A DNA stretch of 64,000 bases from Toxorhynchites rutilus septentrionalis (GCF_029784135.1 NC_073746.1:103556515-103620514), one strand, 5' to 3'. Numbered from the stretch's first letter, positions 24,159-36,326 are shown. The notes: generated by a model not told the origin, from the sequence alone. Numbers and translations: made by a program.

Positions 24159-24854
24159 TCAATCTATCTTACGCCATCGGTTACGGAGGAGGCGGCTTTT
24201 TAAAGATTCTTTCGTCAAATTGGAGTCAATGAGTTCGATTTGGTCATTAAATACGCGAGCCATGCTTGTAACGGGCTCATGGTAAGCATAGTTAGTGCGC
24301 GATGTTGGAAGACGAAGAAAATAGTGATTGCGCAGATTTCTCCTTCTGATATTGAAATTTATTTGTCGTAGTAATTCTGGGCAATCGATATTCCCTTGTA
24401 AGAGATCGAAAACAAACTGAGGAGCATTCCAGGGTAATCGACGTAGAGCGAAGCGTACATATTTGCGTTGAACGGACTCAATTCTTCGGATGCTGTTGTC
24501 GTAATAAGGAGCCCAAACGACGGATGAGTACTCCAAGATCGAGCGAACCAGCGAACAGTATAAAACTTTGAGGCATTGTATGTCGGTGAAATGTTTGGTG
24601 ATACGAAACGTAAAACCAAGATCTTTTGATGCCTTGGAAACAACGTATGAAGTGTGTTCTTGGAGCGTTAGTTTCAAATCTAAAATGATTCCTAGGTCCT
24701 TAATGTTTGTAGTTCTGTCCAACGTCGATCTATGAAGCTCATAATCGAATCGTATCGTTGATCGTTTCCGAGAGAAGGAGATTACAGAGCACTTTGAAGG
24801 GTTGAGCGACATACGATTGGCTTGTAAAAACACAGCATCTTCGTAGTTCTCCAC
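24159..24854 (-). pseudogene. non-LTR retrotransposon reverse transcriptase, C-terminal fragment
   Basis: A 231-codon open frame covers the end of the RT palm/thumb: LNPSKCSVISFSRKRS, IKDLGIILDLKLTLQEH, then CLKVLYCSLVRSILEYSSVVW and the C-terminal helix region, up to a natural stop at 24159. The YADD-type catalytic box is just upstream and missing. The motifs fit Jockey/CR1-type elements better than the I-like LINEs of this window. A 5'-truncated insertion; no TSD found. Confidence 0.85.
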
Positions 24855-24888
24855 GCGCTACGTGCTGGATAATATAAAACAGCCTTAA

Positions 24889-25014
24889 AGCGGCCCATAG
24901 ACGTTGGATATTATTGATCAATAATATTGAATATTTTGGTTTGTGCAATATAATTGATCGTCTAGGGGTAATATTGAAAATATTACGACATAATATTGAA
25001 CGTCTATGGCCGGC
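24889..25014. mobile_element. 126-bp MITE with TTAA target duplication
   Basis: Inverted ends (CGGCCCATAGACGTT / CGGCCATAGACGTT) are flanked by TTAA at 24885-24888 and 25015-25018, the hallmark of piggyBac-type insertion. The interior is made of ATATTGATCAATAATATTG-like palindromes. No coding capacity. Confidence 0.85.
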
Positions 25015-25019
25015 TTAAC

Positions 25020-27685
25020 GGCCCTGTTCAGCTGCGCTTAATACGGTGGATGAATATACTAAACTTATTAAGCTCTGTTCGCATTCGCGTGTAGCCTATG
25101 TTGCTACTATTTCAGACTAGGCATAGGTTTAAGCTGTTCTGAGCAATGTTATTCTAGTGATAATTGCTTGCAAGAACACAATAATTGATGGCTTGATTAA
25201 GCCAATAATAGATAATTGAAAACCGATACATCCAAAATTGGTTTCCACCGCTGCCTCACGCTGTCCTTGTTACAATACAACAGCTGATAACGAACCAAAA
25301 AGTTGGAGCTAGGCAAATCGCGCGTAAATCGCCTACCACCCCCATAATGTCACTGGGTATATATAGCATATGTACCTATGTATACCTAGTGACTAAGCGA
25401 TAGAGGCAAATAATCGGTTTATAAATAGTGTTTCTCTGATTTTCTCCATTCATCGCTGTTTCTTACGTCTATTGAGTCTATCGTACGACAAAAAAAGTTT
25501 GTTTTGGTGGGCTGATGGAAAAGCCTCACAGGGCTGTTGTTTCAGTTAGGTGGTGGATTTGGGTGAATTAACACGAAAAATGGTTCCGATCCTTGAGCGT
25601 AGAGACCGAGCGGCTGTTCCCGGTTACAAATGACGTTGATTGATGGCTACTGATAAGATTTGATGGTGTCGCTGTTGTTCGGTGGAAAATAGAACGCACG
25701 TGGTCGTTAGTGTAAATGTGGTGTACAGAAGTTTGCGTTTCTGAACAGATGGTTCATTTGGTTCATTCATTTGCACAAGTAGCATGCCCGTTCTAACAGA
25801 GGTTTGTGGATGTTTGTGACAGTTCCAACGAAATCAATCATTGCTGCGAATGGTTATGTGGGAGTTCCAAATGGAATGGTTTGTTTTGTGTACCAAAAAC
25901 AACAAACGACATACACACACACACATACACCGGTGCATACTTATAGATACTGCCCATGATTGCATAGGAGACGTAATGAACAACACCATTAGTGTTGGGA
26001 AAACGCATTTTTGTTGTTTTTTGGCCTACAAGCATAACCATCTAAATTTCCGATGAAATGATCTGTCCAGTTTAAGGATATTATCGGCAAAAAGAGATCC
26101 TAGGTGATTTTGCGGATTATAACATTTTTTTTCCATTTGGAAAATGCTTGCGTCTATTTATGCGGACAATCAATCGTTTCAATGAACATTTGTCCGCATA
26201 GCTAGACGTAATCACCAGGTTGCTCTGTTTGTATTTACCTATACATAATTTTTTTGTATTTAGTATTTACAATTCCGATAATAGTCAAAACGTCTCTGTC
26301 GGTAGTTTCAGTTGTTATGAGATAAATTCAAAAAGGTTTGGAAGAAATTTAGTGAAATGTCTGGAAAAGGTGCTCTTGATTTGTTGCGAGTCTATGATAG
26401 TACTTTTTTCCTGAAGAATCCTCTGGGATATGATAAGAACAGCAGGTTCGTGTTTTTCCAATTAATTGAATTTGTAAAGTCAATCTGCAATGTTCGTAAT
26501 TTAGCAACATGATTTACCGATATCACGATAAATCGCATAAAGATGGTGGAGTGACTTACTCTAACGGTATGAGTAAATGCTGAGTATGTGGAACTACGTC
26601 TGTTATGCGGACAAACAGTGATTTTTCGGAAAGTTTTTTTTCAAAATTGTTCAAATTTTTTCGAACAAAAAATGTTTGTTTGCATGTTGAGCAAACGTAT
26701 TACATTGAGTAGAATGCGAAATAGCGAAAAAGTCGTTTTTTTTATTTTGTCGCTTACGTCTCCTATACAAACATGGGCAGGATAGCTTACACGAGCTTTT
26801 TTCACCTATTTTCAAGTGCAAATATTTTCTGTGTGGTAAACATTAGGCTGTTATGGAGCTCACTGGGTTGTAGTCCAGTTAAAAAGCAGCAATTCGTAAG
26901 AAAATTCACGTCATATTCGATTTGAAGATATCCTGTGAGGGGAATTCGAATGTAATTTGAGATGTTATAAAAATTGACATTATTTTCGCATGACAACAAC
27001 AATGATCAAATTATAGAAAAATAATTTCCCCAAAATATATATCACCGGTGTGATACACCTGTTGTCGCATTCAATGCAAGACATTCAGTGGAAACTTTTT
27101 GTTTATCCAGTTTTTTTCATTTGACGTTTTACATGCTGGTCCAGTTGGCAAGCGAATGCCGATAACTGGGCAGTCTTGCTCGCTCAATTAACGAATGAAT
27201 GCCGTAAATCATTATTTCCTTCCTTTTATTATTTTTGCACGCAAATATTCAGTGATATGCGTTGTGTCCTATGTATTCGAAATTCTACTATCTAGCAGTG
27301 ATGGCATTTTCACTGAAATGGTACACCCGCGCGCGAGTTTCATACTCAAACTGAGGATACAATCATCACTCACCAAAAGAGAAACCATGCGATTTTCTCT
27401 TTCACCGGCAATTTTATATAGAACCAGTGTGCGCTAGTTGGGAGAAATCATGGTGCGAGTGAGTCGCACTCTCTTACTCTCTTACTTTACTCTTGGGAGT
27501 TTGAGTGTGCGAAAACCTGTGTCCAGCACTTAAGCGCACTGATCCGCACTGTGTCACTCTGAGGAGTACACTGAAGAGTACACTGGAGAGTAAACTGAGT
27601 GCAATCTCATTCGACATATAATCAACACGCATGTTTTACCTCGGTTCACTTTTTTCAGCGAAACACAGCGCTAAGTTACTTCTGT
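25020..27685. other. unassigned 2.7 kb
   Basis: Contains a short CA microsatellite (25913-25926), a TATATATAGC motif at 25359, and two GCGGACAA-containing segments in opposite orientation (26160-26210). None of the open frames has recognisable composition. Probably intergenic or intronic. Confidence 0.35.
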
Positions 27686-27686
27686 T

Positions 27687-27726
27687 CTTTTACCTGTGCG
27701 CATCCGCCAGAGCGCACAGGTAAAAG
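27687..27726. repeat. perfect 15-bp inverted repeat, 10-bp loop
   Basis: CTTTTACCTGTGCGC pairs perfectly with GCGCACAGGTAAAAG around the loop ATCCGCCAGA. No T-tract follows. Not assignable. Confidence 0.75.
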
Positions 27727-27892
27727 CTCATCAGGGTGTACTCTCCAGTGAATTTCTCCGTTACACTGTAGATAGTTTGTCCGCCATCTTTCCGCACTCT
27801 AGCGCGACCGATAACACTACTATACTCGCGCGAAAATCGTAATGCGCGTCTCTGTGATGTTGCCATTGTGTATTTTTAGGCGTTATTGGTAG

Positions 27893-28808
27893 GGTAAATG
27901 ATCTTGGTTTGTCCAATTTGGGGTGTTTTTACACAACTAGTAAATGCAAATCGATTTTTCTTCATGAAAATCATATATAATCGATACAAGTTTGTTGAAA
28001 TGCCCCAAGTCTCTAGTTGCTAATACTACCATAAGGCGTTGAAATTATTCAAATTTTCATGTTTTTTTAACGATTTTCCTCATAGAGGAATTAAGATCAT
28101 GGTTTGACCACCTCTGATCATGATTTGCCCAAAAAATGATCATGGTTTGTCCGGCTTTAGAAATCACCATTTTTGAATGAAAACATTCGAATTCTAAAGT
28201 AGATGTTGCACATCATCATATTCATCCATTCATAATTTAGGCTTTCTTCAGAATATTGAATTTTCTTGGGCATTTTAAATATGATCACTTCAACACAGAA
28301 ACTTAATTTCTGCTATACGCGAAGGACACAATAAACAAACTGCAGCGCGCCAAGCGGTTGCCATAGAAATCATGTGGACAAAACAACATTATTGAATAGG
28401 ACAACTCATGATCAGAATTGAGTTCATCAAAATGCGTTAATTTAATGGTTTAGCTATGTAAATCTGATACAAATGGTGTGCAAGCATGATGTTTACAATA
28501 TTTGTAAGTGTTATAATCCAGAAAAGGTCTGAATACGTGCCAAATAATCATCTGGTGATCGATTAAAAGTTAGTTCGAAAGAGGGGCGTATTAACAACAA
28601 TAGATGGTGTATTTCATAATCCTTTAAAACATGTGATTCCGTAAAAATATACTAGAAAACTACTGTAATTCATGGAAGAGACAATTTTATTTATATGTTT
28701 TGAAACATTCGAATACCTGATTTGACAGACGTGTGCTGAATTAGAGCATTCAAGAAAGCGGACAAACCATAATCATATTTTCGACTGGACAAACCAAATT
28801 CATTTACC
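27893..28808. mobile_element. non-autonomous DNA element with GGTAAATGA ends
   Basis: The ends are inverted: GGTAAATGATCTTGGTTTGT on the left and the near-complement ending AATTCATTTACC on the right. GATCATGGTTTG motifs repeat inside the left arm. 916 bp, no ORF, TSD unresolved. Confidence 0.7.
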
Positions 28809-28809
28809 T

Positions 28810-29285
28810 TATTTATTCACAGAGAAAATTTTAATTGAGTGAACAAACTCCAAAAATATTTTTTCTTTAACTTCAGTCTAATATTCATTTAATTCAGCCA
28901 CCCCATTGATGCTCGGTCTGTCAGACCTATACGCGAGAAGGTGAATGACAAGACGGTTCAGTCGATGAGCTCATCAGTTACTAGTTTCTATCGACGGTGG
29001 CATTTGTGGGTAATGTGATGTTTATTATGAACATTCGGATTTGAGGTTTGGTTTTAAGTATTAAGTATTGTCACGGAGTAACTCTGAAGTAACTTTTGGC
29101 TCTAGTGGCATTTTGCCACATCTGGCCAAAACTCCAAAGTTTTTTCGTGTGCCTTAATGCACGATAGGCATTGTTTTTCAGGCACATTCATTTGTACATC
29201 TTCGAGTCTCGTAACGAAAACTTCGATTTTCAATAGTAGACTAAACGCGAAATCTTACTTCAAATGAAAGGTTCATTATTATAGT
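28810..29285. other. unassigned
   Basis: No gene or repeat recognised. Confidence 0.35.
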
Positions 29286-29425
29286 GAGGAGGCCATTTGG
29301 CGTAGTGGTAACATCCATACCTCTCACGCAGAGAGTTCAATTCTCACTCCCGACATTCTTCCAAAAACGGAAGTAAAAGTGACGAACCAGCCGAAATGTG
29401 TTGAAAATCACTAAAAAAAAAAAAA
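29286..29425 (+). mobile_element. short tRNA-derived SINE
   Basis: tRNA-like head with A box TTTGGCGTAGTGGTAAC and B box GAGTTCAATTCTCACTC, then about 70 bp and a tail of 13 A. Differs from SINE family T. Target duplication unclear (possibly TCAT-ATAGT). Confidence 0.65.
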
Positions 29426-29475
29426 TCATAGTACAAAATAACAATGTTGCGTCCATGTGCATTTTGTTTGCGAAG

Positions 29476-29934
29476 ATGAACGGGCACAGAGAAGTTGTTA
29501 TCGTTGAATGTCCTAAAGTTAAACCTGGAGATATCTTGAAACACCTCAAACACCTCAAAATCAACAAAAGATTTGTTTACCGTACCATAGATAGGTATGT
29601 ACAGATCGGAAGTAACAAGGAAATACCACGATCAGAAGAAAAAGAACTGTGAGAACACCAAAGTTAGAAAGACTTCGCCGGAATCTTGCTCAATCTGCTC
29701 GGTAGTTGGCTAGTAACCTCAATGTCAATCGCGAATCTCTCCGATTACTCCTGCGGCGAGATATGCAACTCAAATCATACAAAAAAAGTTTGGTTCATGG
29801 TGTTTCGGAAGCTGCAAAAGAGAGAGTCTTAAAAGATCGCGAAAGCTACTATTTTTTTCGGATGAAAAGTTCTATTTTCGCCAAAATGATCGTGTATGGA
29901 GTGCAAGTATCGAGGATGTACTTTCCCATAAGTA
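29476..29934 (+). pseudogene. DD37-type Tc1/mariner transposase, N-terminal half
   Basis: Starts with the Met of MNGHREVVIVECPKVKPGD; a paired HTH follows (HLKINKRFVYRTIDRYVQIG). After frame changes the first catalytic motif appears as FFSDEKFYFRQNDRVWS (about 29850-29900), as in the maT/ITmD37 families common in mosquitoes. The frame stops abruptly at a TA dinucleotide at 29933-29934 where a pogo-like element is inserted. The same reading frame resumes at 40894. Stops and frameshifts before the insertion site make the copy dead. Confidence 0.8.
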
Positions 29935-30431
29935 CAGTGACGTATCGATTATATAACTGGGCGTTTCTATCACGTCTCGTTTTCATCACTCTCGAATTTA
30001 TCACTGAAAATGTTTCGCTTTTATTACGATTTTCGAAAAAGGAGAAATTATATGCAAAGTTCAATCTGCCGTTGAATTATTGAACAAAAAGTGAAATTTA
30101 AGAAGAAAAAATATTTTTGAGCATCCATGCCGTCTATTGTGATTAGCCATATTCATGGAAAATTTTCTTACTGATGGATTTGTAGCGTATACCTCATATT
30201 TCTTTAAAATCTTGAAAGCATATTATTTTCATGAGCTCAGAATCAAAAACTATGAATAATTCTGAGTAGATAGCTACTCAGAATTATTCATAGTTTTTGA
30301 TTCGGTTTTGTGACATGAGACGCACGACCTTTGCCGTTTCCCTATTTGAGCCGTGAACGAGACAGTCATAATTTTTTGTAATATATTTATTCTTGTGTAG
30401 TGGTAATAAGGCGATATAAGCTAATGAAAAA

Positions 30432-30708
30432 AAAGGTGCTCCCTTGGCCGAGTGGTTAGCGTCATAACTAACATGCCGGGTGTTCGGGTTCGATTCCCGT
30501 TCTGGTCGGGGGAATTTTTCGTCAAAGAAATTTCCTCCGACTTGCACTGTGATCACGCGTATTCTAGAGCTTGCCACTCAGAATGCATTCAAGGCGTGTT
30601 ATTTGGCATAGAAATCTCATTTAAGTACTAATAAAAATGACGCAAGTAATACTACGTTGAGACGGCGAAGTTCCTCTAGGAATGTTAGTGCCATTGAAGA
30701 AGAAGAAG
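30432..30708 (+). mobile_element. tRNA-derived SINE (family T) with TSD
   Basis: Same A box, B box and body as the copy at 21180, with a GAAGAAGAAGAAG tail. TSD AAGCTAATGAAAAA at 30418-30431 and 30709-30722. It is inserted into the pogo-like transposase gene just before its HTH. Confidence 0.93.
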
Positions 30709-30710
30709 AA

Positions 30711-30790
30711 GCTAATGAAAAAGAATACAAATCCCAAATCGCTCAATAATTCGGTATACACCGTACGACAATCACAAGAATCCTAAAGTA
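30711..30790 (+). pseudogene. pogo/Tigger-like HTH relic
   Basis: The frame reads KEYKSQIAQ-stop-FGIHRTTITRILK, matching the CENP-B/pogo N-terminal helix-turn-helix (IAxxFGIxxSTVSxILK pattern). An in-frame stop interrupts the HTH. Reading continues in frame past LINE X into 36846 (RKFKCAAEGRI) and a possible second HTH segment FKVCAMDNFKK near 37010-37040. Confidence 0.65.
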
Positions 30791-31186
30791 GAATTAATAA
30801 TTTGTGAAACTGTATGTTTTGACTATGAGCACTATATTTTTTTTTAATTCGTTTATTTTTACAGGCTCAGTTACTTAAGTTTAAAGGAGCCGAATTCTAA
30901 AATATATTTTTAAAACTATATATATATATAGAAACAATTTTCTTACATCTATGGTTAGTAAGGTGGAAAACCGATTACTCGCGGTGTACTCGAGTTTAGA
31001 AGGGTGACATATTTTTAGGAGAAGGATGGGATATAAGGAAATTGTAACAATGTTGATGAGCATTCAATTCTTAAATCTATTCGTATATCTATAGTTTATT
31101 TACATTTCAACTTATTCTACTATTTATAGCAAGGGGACGAATTACCCGCAAAGGAAGGAAAGGAGGGTATAAGGATGTAGGGACGA

Positions 31187-34100
31187 TCACACACGAAGAT
31201 CTATAGCTTTAAGGAAAACATATATATGGGACATGTAATCAAGGTCTAACCGAGCCAACACATCTCTCACCGGCACATTGGGCTGTCTTCCTCGGGCCCG
31301 AAGGGAGTTTTCTAAATTCGATCTGGCGACCAGATACACCTCGCACGACCAAACAATGTGCTCGATGTCGTGATAACCTTGGCCACAAACGCAGAGATTG
31401 CTGCTGGCAAGATTGAAACGAAAGAGTAGTGCATCTAACGAACAGTGATTAGACATGAGTCGGGAGAAGGTGCGGATAAAGTCCCGACTCAAGTCTAGAC
31501 TTTTGAACCACGGTTTGAGGCTAACGTTAGGGATAATCGAGTGAAACCACCGGCCCAATTCATCTTCATTCCACTTGCGTTGCCAGTTAGCGATGGTATT
31601 TTTGCGAACTAAAGAATAAAATTCATTGAAGGCGATTTGACGCTGATAAATATCGCCTTCAATTGCACCTACCTTTGCCAATGAGTCAGCCCTCTCATTA
31701 CCCGAAATGGAGCAATGTGAAGGGACCCAGACAAAGGTAATGACATAACAGCGTCTGGATAAAGCACTCAAAATTTCTCGTATTCTCTCAAGGAAGTATG
31801 GCGAGTGCTTTTCCGGCCTCACTGAACGGATAGCTTCGACAGAGCTAAGACTATCCGTTACAATGTAATAGTGTTCAACAGGTCGTGAGGCGACGCTGTC
31901 CAGCGCCCAGTATATCGCTGCCAATTCAGCAATATATACCGAGCAAGGATTCTGAAGACTGTGTGAGGTGCGAAAAAATACGTTGAACACTCCAAATCCT
32001 GTGGACTCATTCATAGAGGACCCATCAGTAAAGTACATATTATCACAATTGACACGCCCATACTTTGCATTGAAGATTGTAGGAACGAACCCCAATCTAA
32101 GATAATCTGGATTTTCATGGATTTTCTCCTTCATGAACAGATCGAAATGTACAGAAGAATTGATGTAGTCAGGAAAACAAACACGGTTGGGAATATACGA
32201 AGAAGGAACAACCTGCATAGAGGTGAATTCATGATATGAATTCATGAATCCAGAATGAAAATTTAGCTCGATCAATTGCTCAAAATTTCCGATCACCAAT
32301 GGATTCATGACCTTACACCGGATGAGGAACCGAAGAGATAATAAATTGAAGCGATCTTTTAGTGGGAGTAGGCCTGCCAAAACCTCGAGACTCATGGTAT
32401 GCGTTGAGGGCATACATCCCAACGCGATACGGGGACAAAGATACTGAATTCACTCGAGTTTAATGAGGTGTGTTTTGGCAGCTGATTGAAAACAGAAACT
32501 GCCATACTCCATCACTGAGAGAATAGTTGTTCGATACAACATAATAAGATCTTCGGGATGGGCTCCCCACCAGGTGCCGGTAATTGTACGGAGAAAGTTT
32601 ATTCTTTGTTGACATTTTTTACTCAGATACCTAATATGGGCCCCCCAAGTACGTTTGGAGTCGAACCAGACCCCAAGATACTTGAATGACATAGCATGAG
32701 TGATCGGTTTACCCAAAAGTTGAAGCTTTGGTTTTGCTGGTCTATGCTTCCTAGAAAAAACAACCATCTCTGTTTTCTCCGTGGAGAATTCGATCCCTAG
32801 CCCAATGGCCCAGGTTGAAAAATTGTTCAAAGTATCTTGTAAGGGTCCTTGCAGGTCGGATTCGTTTGATCCTACGACAGACACCACTCCATCATCTGCA
32901 AGTTGTCTTAGGCTGCAATTTTGTGTAAGGCAATTGTCGATGTCGCTTACATAGAAGTTGTACAAAAGGGGGCTTAAACATGAGCCCTGGGGGAGTCCCA
33001 TGTAAGAGACCCGACTTACTGCCGAATCTCCGTGAGAAAAGTTCAAATGTTTCTCACAAAGCAAGTTATATAACATATTATTCAATAGAGGCGGCAGACC
33101 CCGAGAGTGTAATTTGTCTGACAAAACCTCTATTGAAACAGAATCAAAGGCCCCCTTTATGTCCAAGAATACTGAAGCCATTTGTTTTTTTTCGGCGTAA
33201 GCCATTTGAATTTCTGAAGAAAGCAACGCAAGACAATCATTCGTCCCCTTGCCCCTGCGGAACCCATATTGTGTATCTGAGAGTAGGCCATTCGTTTCAA
33301 CCCATCGATCAAGGCGAAACAAGATAATTTTCTCCAACAATTTCCGTATACAAGACAGCATTGCTATTGGGCGGTACGAATTGAAGTCGGACGCGGGTTT
33401 TCCGGGCTTTTGAATAGCTATAACTCGTACTTGTCTCCAATCATCTGGAACAATATTATGCTCCAGAAACCGATTGAATAAATTCAACAAGCGATGTTTC
33501 GCCACATCAGGGAGATTTTTCAGCAAGTTGAACTTAATTCTATCCGATCCCGGAGCAGAATTGTTACATGAAAGGAGAGCAAGAGAGAATTCTACCATCG
33601 AAAACTCGGAATCAAGATCGCACCTATCTTGTGGTATATCTCGAACAATTTTTTGCACAGGAGCGGAATCAGGACAAACCTTCCGTGCAAAATTCAAAAT
33701 CCATCGATGTGAATATTCTTCGCTTTCATTCGTTGAAGAGCGATTTCTCATGCTTCGAGCCACTTTCCATAATTTTTTCATTGACGTTTCTCGTGACAAA
33801 CCTCCCACGAAATTTCGCCAATAAGCACGTTTTTTCCCTTTGATCAAGTTTTTAAATTGATTTTCAAGGTCCAAGTACGTCTGAAAATTTTCAGGGGTTC
33901 CACGTTTCCGAAAAGCTTTAAATGCATTCGATTTTTCTATATAAAGCTTGGAACATATGCTATCCCACCATAGATTGGGAGGCCTTCGACGAATAGTGGA
34001 ACCTGGGATGGGTTTCCAGTCAATGTGTCTTGTGAGGTCATATGCCATGTTTATAGATTCAGAAGAATTCGACCCAATGGTGATGGAAATTTTGATTGGC

Positions 34101-34753
34101 AAGTGATCACTACCGTTGGGGTCCTGGATTACATTCCACTTGCAATCTAACGATAGTGAATTCGAGCAAAGCGAGAGGTCAAGAGCACTTGGTTTAGCAG
34201 GAGGTTTAGGAACACGTGTTGTTTCCCCAGTGTTCAAAACGGTCATATTGAAGTTGTTACAAAGGTCATATATCAACAATGAACGATTGTCGTCGTACTG
34301 TTCCCCCCAGGCAGTTCCGTGAGAGTTGAAGTCTCCCAAGATCAATCGTGGCTCAGGAAGAAGTGAGCACATGTCATCAAGTTGTTTGCGGCTAACCGCA
34401 GCTCTCGGAGGCCAATACAAGCTGACAATACAGAGATCTTTACCTCTGATGTTTGCATGACAAGCAACAGCTTCGATCCCTCCAATAGGTGGAAGGTCAA
34501 TTCGAAAAAATGAGTGGCACTTATTGATCCCCAATAGTACCCCTCCGTATCTGTCATCGCGGTCCAAGCGTATAATATTAAAATCGTGGAAAGAGATATC
34601 ATCTCGCGAAGAAAGCCAAGTTTCGGACAGAGCAAAAACATCACAATTGAAGTTATGAATTAAAAATTTGAATGTATCCAATTTAGGGATAAGACTACGA
34701 CAATTCCACTGAAAAACAGTGATATCTCCGACCTCTCTATCTAAATTAGACAT
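31187..34753 (-). pseudogene. LINE X ORF2 (endonuclease, RT, RNase H), nonsense and deletion
   Basis: Starts at ATG 34753, eight bases inside ORF1's end. Endonuclease motifs are QWNCRSLIPK, LSETWLSS, LILGDFNSHG and SDHLPI; RT motifs are FLDIKGAFDS, GLPQGSCLSPLLYN and LADDG; RNase H motifs are YFTDGSS, TDSLSSVEAI and GNERADSLAK. The tail is CVCGQGYHDIEHIVWSC. Two lesions relative to Y: an in-frame 117-bp deletion between the endonuclease and RT (at about 34013, after HIDWK), and a CGA-to-TGA-type stop at 32450-32452 within IKLE-stop-IQYLC. Otherwise in frame from 34753 to the stop at 31187, so inactivation looks recent. Confidence 0.92.
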
Positions 34754-36326
34754 CAAGAGAGATAATCATTGCAAGGAGGGGCCATGTTTGCATCAATTGC
34801 TGTAAAATTGTCTTTAATACTGGAAGCATTGAGATGACAAGGGTTCTGATGGAGTCGGAAACATTAAAACACTTGAAGATTTGATCCAAAAGGTCAGACA
34901 ACTTTATAAATCCCGATTGGGAAGTTGAGCTGGACGGAAAAACAGAGACAGTTGGGGTTTTTGATGTCCCCTCGAGTGCTGGGTCGTTCGAAGGTGAACT
35001 ATTCCCACGGAAGCCAGGAGGAACCTGATTTTGCTTGTCCGCTGCACTCGATTTTTTAGGCAAGCTAACTGGGGGTATCACCGAGGGGACTTGTTCTTGA
35101 ACTTTGGGAGTGGTCACATTTTTGCGCCGGGGATTCCCTTTGAAAATAAACGGTGTGCCCCCGCTAGCTGTGTCCGCTTCCATTTCATCAACTGGCAACG
35201 TGGAAAAGATATTGTTTGTTGAGATTGGTTGTTGTTGTTGTTGGGCCAGTGGAGAAGCGCCCTTTAAAATTTCCGCAAAAGTGCGCTTCGAGCGTTCCTT
35301 TAAAGAGCGCTTCTGTTTCTCCCAGCGACTCTTGTAAGTTTCACAAGCTGAGAGCGCGTGTGGGGATCCTCCGCAATATGGACACTTATGCTCAGTCGCA
35401 CTGCAGGATTTCCCCTCATGTTGCTCTCCGCAAGTGGCACAGCGCTCCTTGTTGGCACAATAATCTGAAGTGTGACCAACTGACTTGCATTTGTTGCAAG
35501 TCATGGGCTTTGGCACGAAGAGTCGCACAGGTAGTCTCAATTTGTCCACCATAACGTAGTCAGGGAGGGCGGCACCAGCAAAGGTGACTCGAAACGAGTC
35601 TGACGGCGTAAATTTAGTTTGGTCCCCATCATGGGAGAGTTTCCCGAGTTGGCGACAGTCCAAGATCTTTACTTCCATTGAGGGAAGCTTCTTGAACTTG
35701 CCTTTTCCTTCTTTTTTTATTTGTTCGCTCGTCAGACCCGTTTCTGTTATCACCCCCTCAATTTCTACGTTATGGGAGGGTATAAATGTTCTATATTCGA
35801 ATTCGAGAGTGAAGTGTTGGTCAGCAACAATCTCGTTTGCGTGTTTCCGTTCATTCACGACAACCCGCAATTTGTTCGGTCTAACCCTGCGAATTTCAGA
35901 TACAGAAGTGTATCTGGCCAGATCTTTCATGATCTGAATCACGTTAAGGCTTTTTCCTTTTGGTTTTGGCCGGAGGAAAACAACCCACGGGCCAGTTCCA
36001 GGTGCATCTTCTGGATAAAATCTGACACGTGGAGCGGAGACAACAGAGGGAGAAGACGAGGACGAGGACGAGGACGAGGATTGGGTTGGATCGGAAACAT
36101 CAGAAGGGGGAAGCGAAATCGATGATGGGAGAGGGGGAGTGGAAGTAACAGTGGGTTCAGAAGGGAGGCGTGCTATTTTCTTAGAGGGGGGCTTGGAAGG
36201 ATGAGCAGATTCGTCCCCAGAAGAATTATCTTCTTTTTGAGGGACTCGTTTATGTTTTTTCCCAGATCTTGAATGGGATTCATTATCGGAGATCTCCATC
36301 TCTGGAGATCCTCCACTATTCTCCAT
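34746..36326 (-). CDS. LINE X ORF1, CCHC gag-like protein, intact
   Basis: 526 residues, open throughout. A low-complexity Ser/Pro-rich N-terminus with a poly-Ser tract (about 80-95) is followed by a conserved core (GTGPWVVFLRPKPKGKSLNV, about 110-130). Three zinc knuckles come next: CNKCKSVGHTSDYC, CATCGEQHEGKSC and CPYCGGSPHALSAC. A Gln-run and a hydrophobic C-terminal end (MLPVLKTILQQLMQTWPLL) close the protein. By family analogy it binds the element's RNA and forms the RNP with ORF2 protein. Its stop overlaps the ORF2 start in ATGTCTAA. Unlike Y, its N-terminal 100 residues differ while the core is nearly identical. Confidence 0.9.
   Translation of the reverse strand: MENSGGSPEMEISDNESHSRSGKKHKRVPQKEDNSSGDESAHPSKPPSKKIARLPSEPTVTSTPPLPSSISLPPSDVSDPTQSSSSSSSSSSPSVVSAPRVRFYPEDAPGTGPWVVFLRPKPKGKSLNVIQIMKDLARYTSVSEIRRVRPNKLRVVVNERKHANEIVADQHFTLEFEYRTFIPSHNVEIEGVITETGLTSEQIKKEGKGKFKKLPSMEVKILDCRQLGKLSHDGDQTKFTPSDSFRVTFAGAALPDYVMVDKLRLPVRLFVPKPMTCNKCKSVGHTSDYCANKERCATCGEQHEGKSCSATEHKCPYCGGSPHALSACETYKSRWEKQKRSLKERSKRTFAEILKGASPLAQQQQQPISTNNIFSTLPVDEMEADTASGGTPFIFKGNPRRKNVTTPKVQEQVPSVIPPVSLPKKSSAADKQNQVPPGFRGNSSPSNDPALEGTSKTPTVSVFPSSSTSQSGFIKLSDLLDQIFKCFNVSDSIRTLVISMLPVLKTILQQLMQTWPLLAMIISLDV

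Noticed and set aside
24159..24854. membership of the RT fragment in the X/Y/Z LINE family
   Set aside because: The motifs after the catalytic box and the missing RNase H fit Jockey/CR1-type elements instead.
21180..30530. tRNA genes at SINE heads
   Set aside because: The A and B boxes are clear, but the sequences continue into a shared SINE body with TSDs and cannot form a full cloverleaf.
32980..36125. plus-strand ORFs of 90-134 codons across LINE X
   Set aside because: They are antisense shadows of ORF1/ORF2; the same shadows recur opposite Y and Z.
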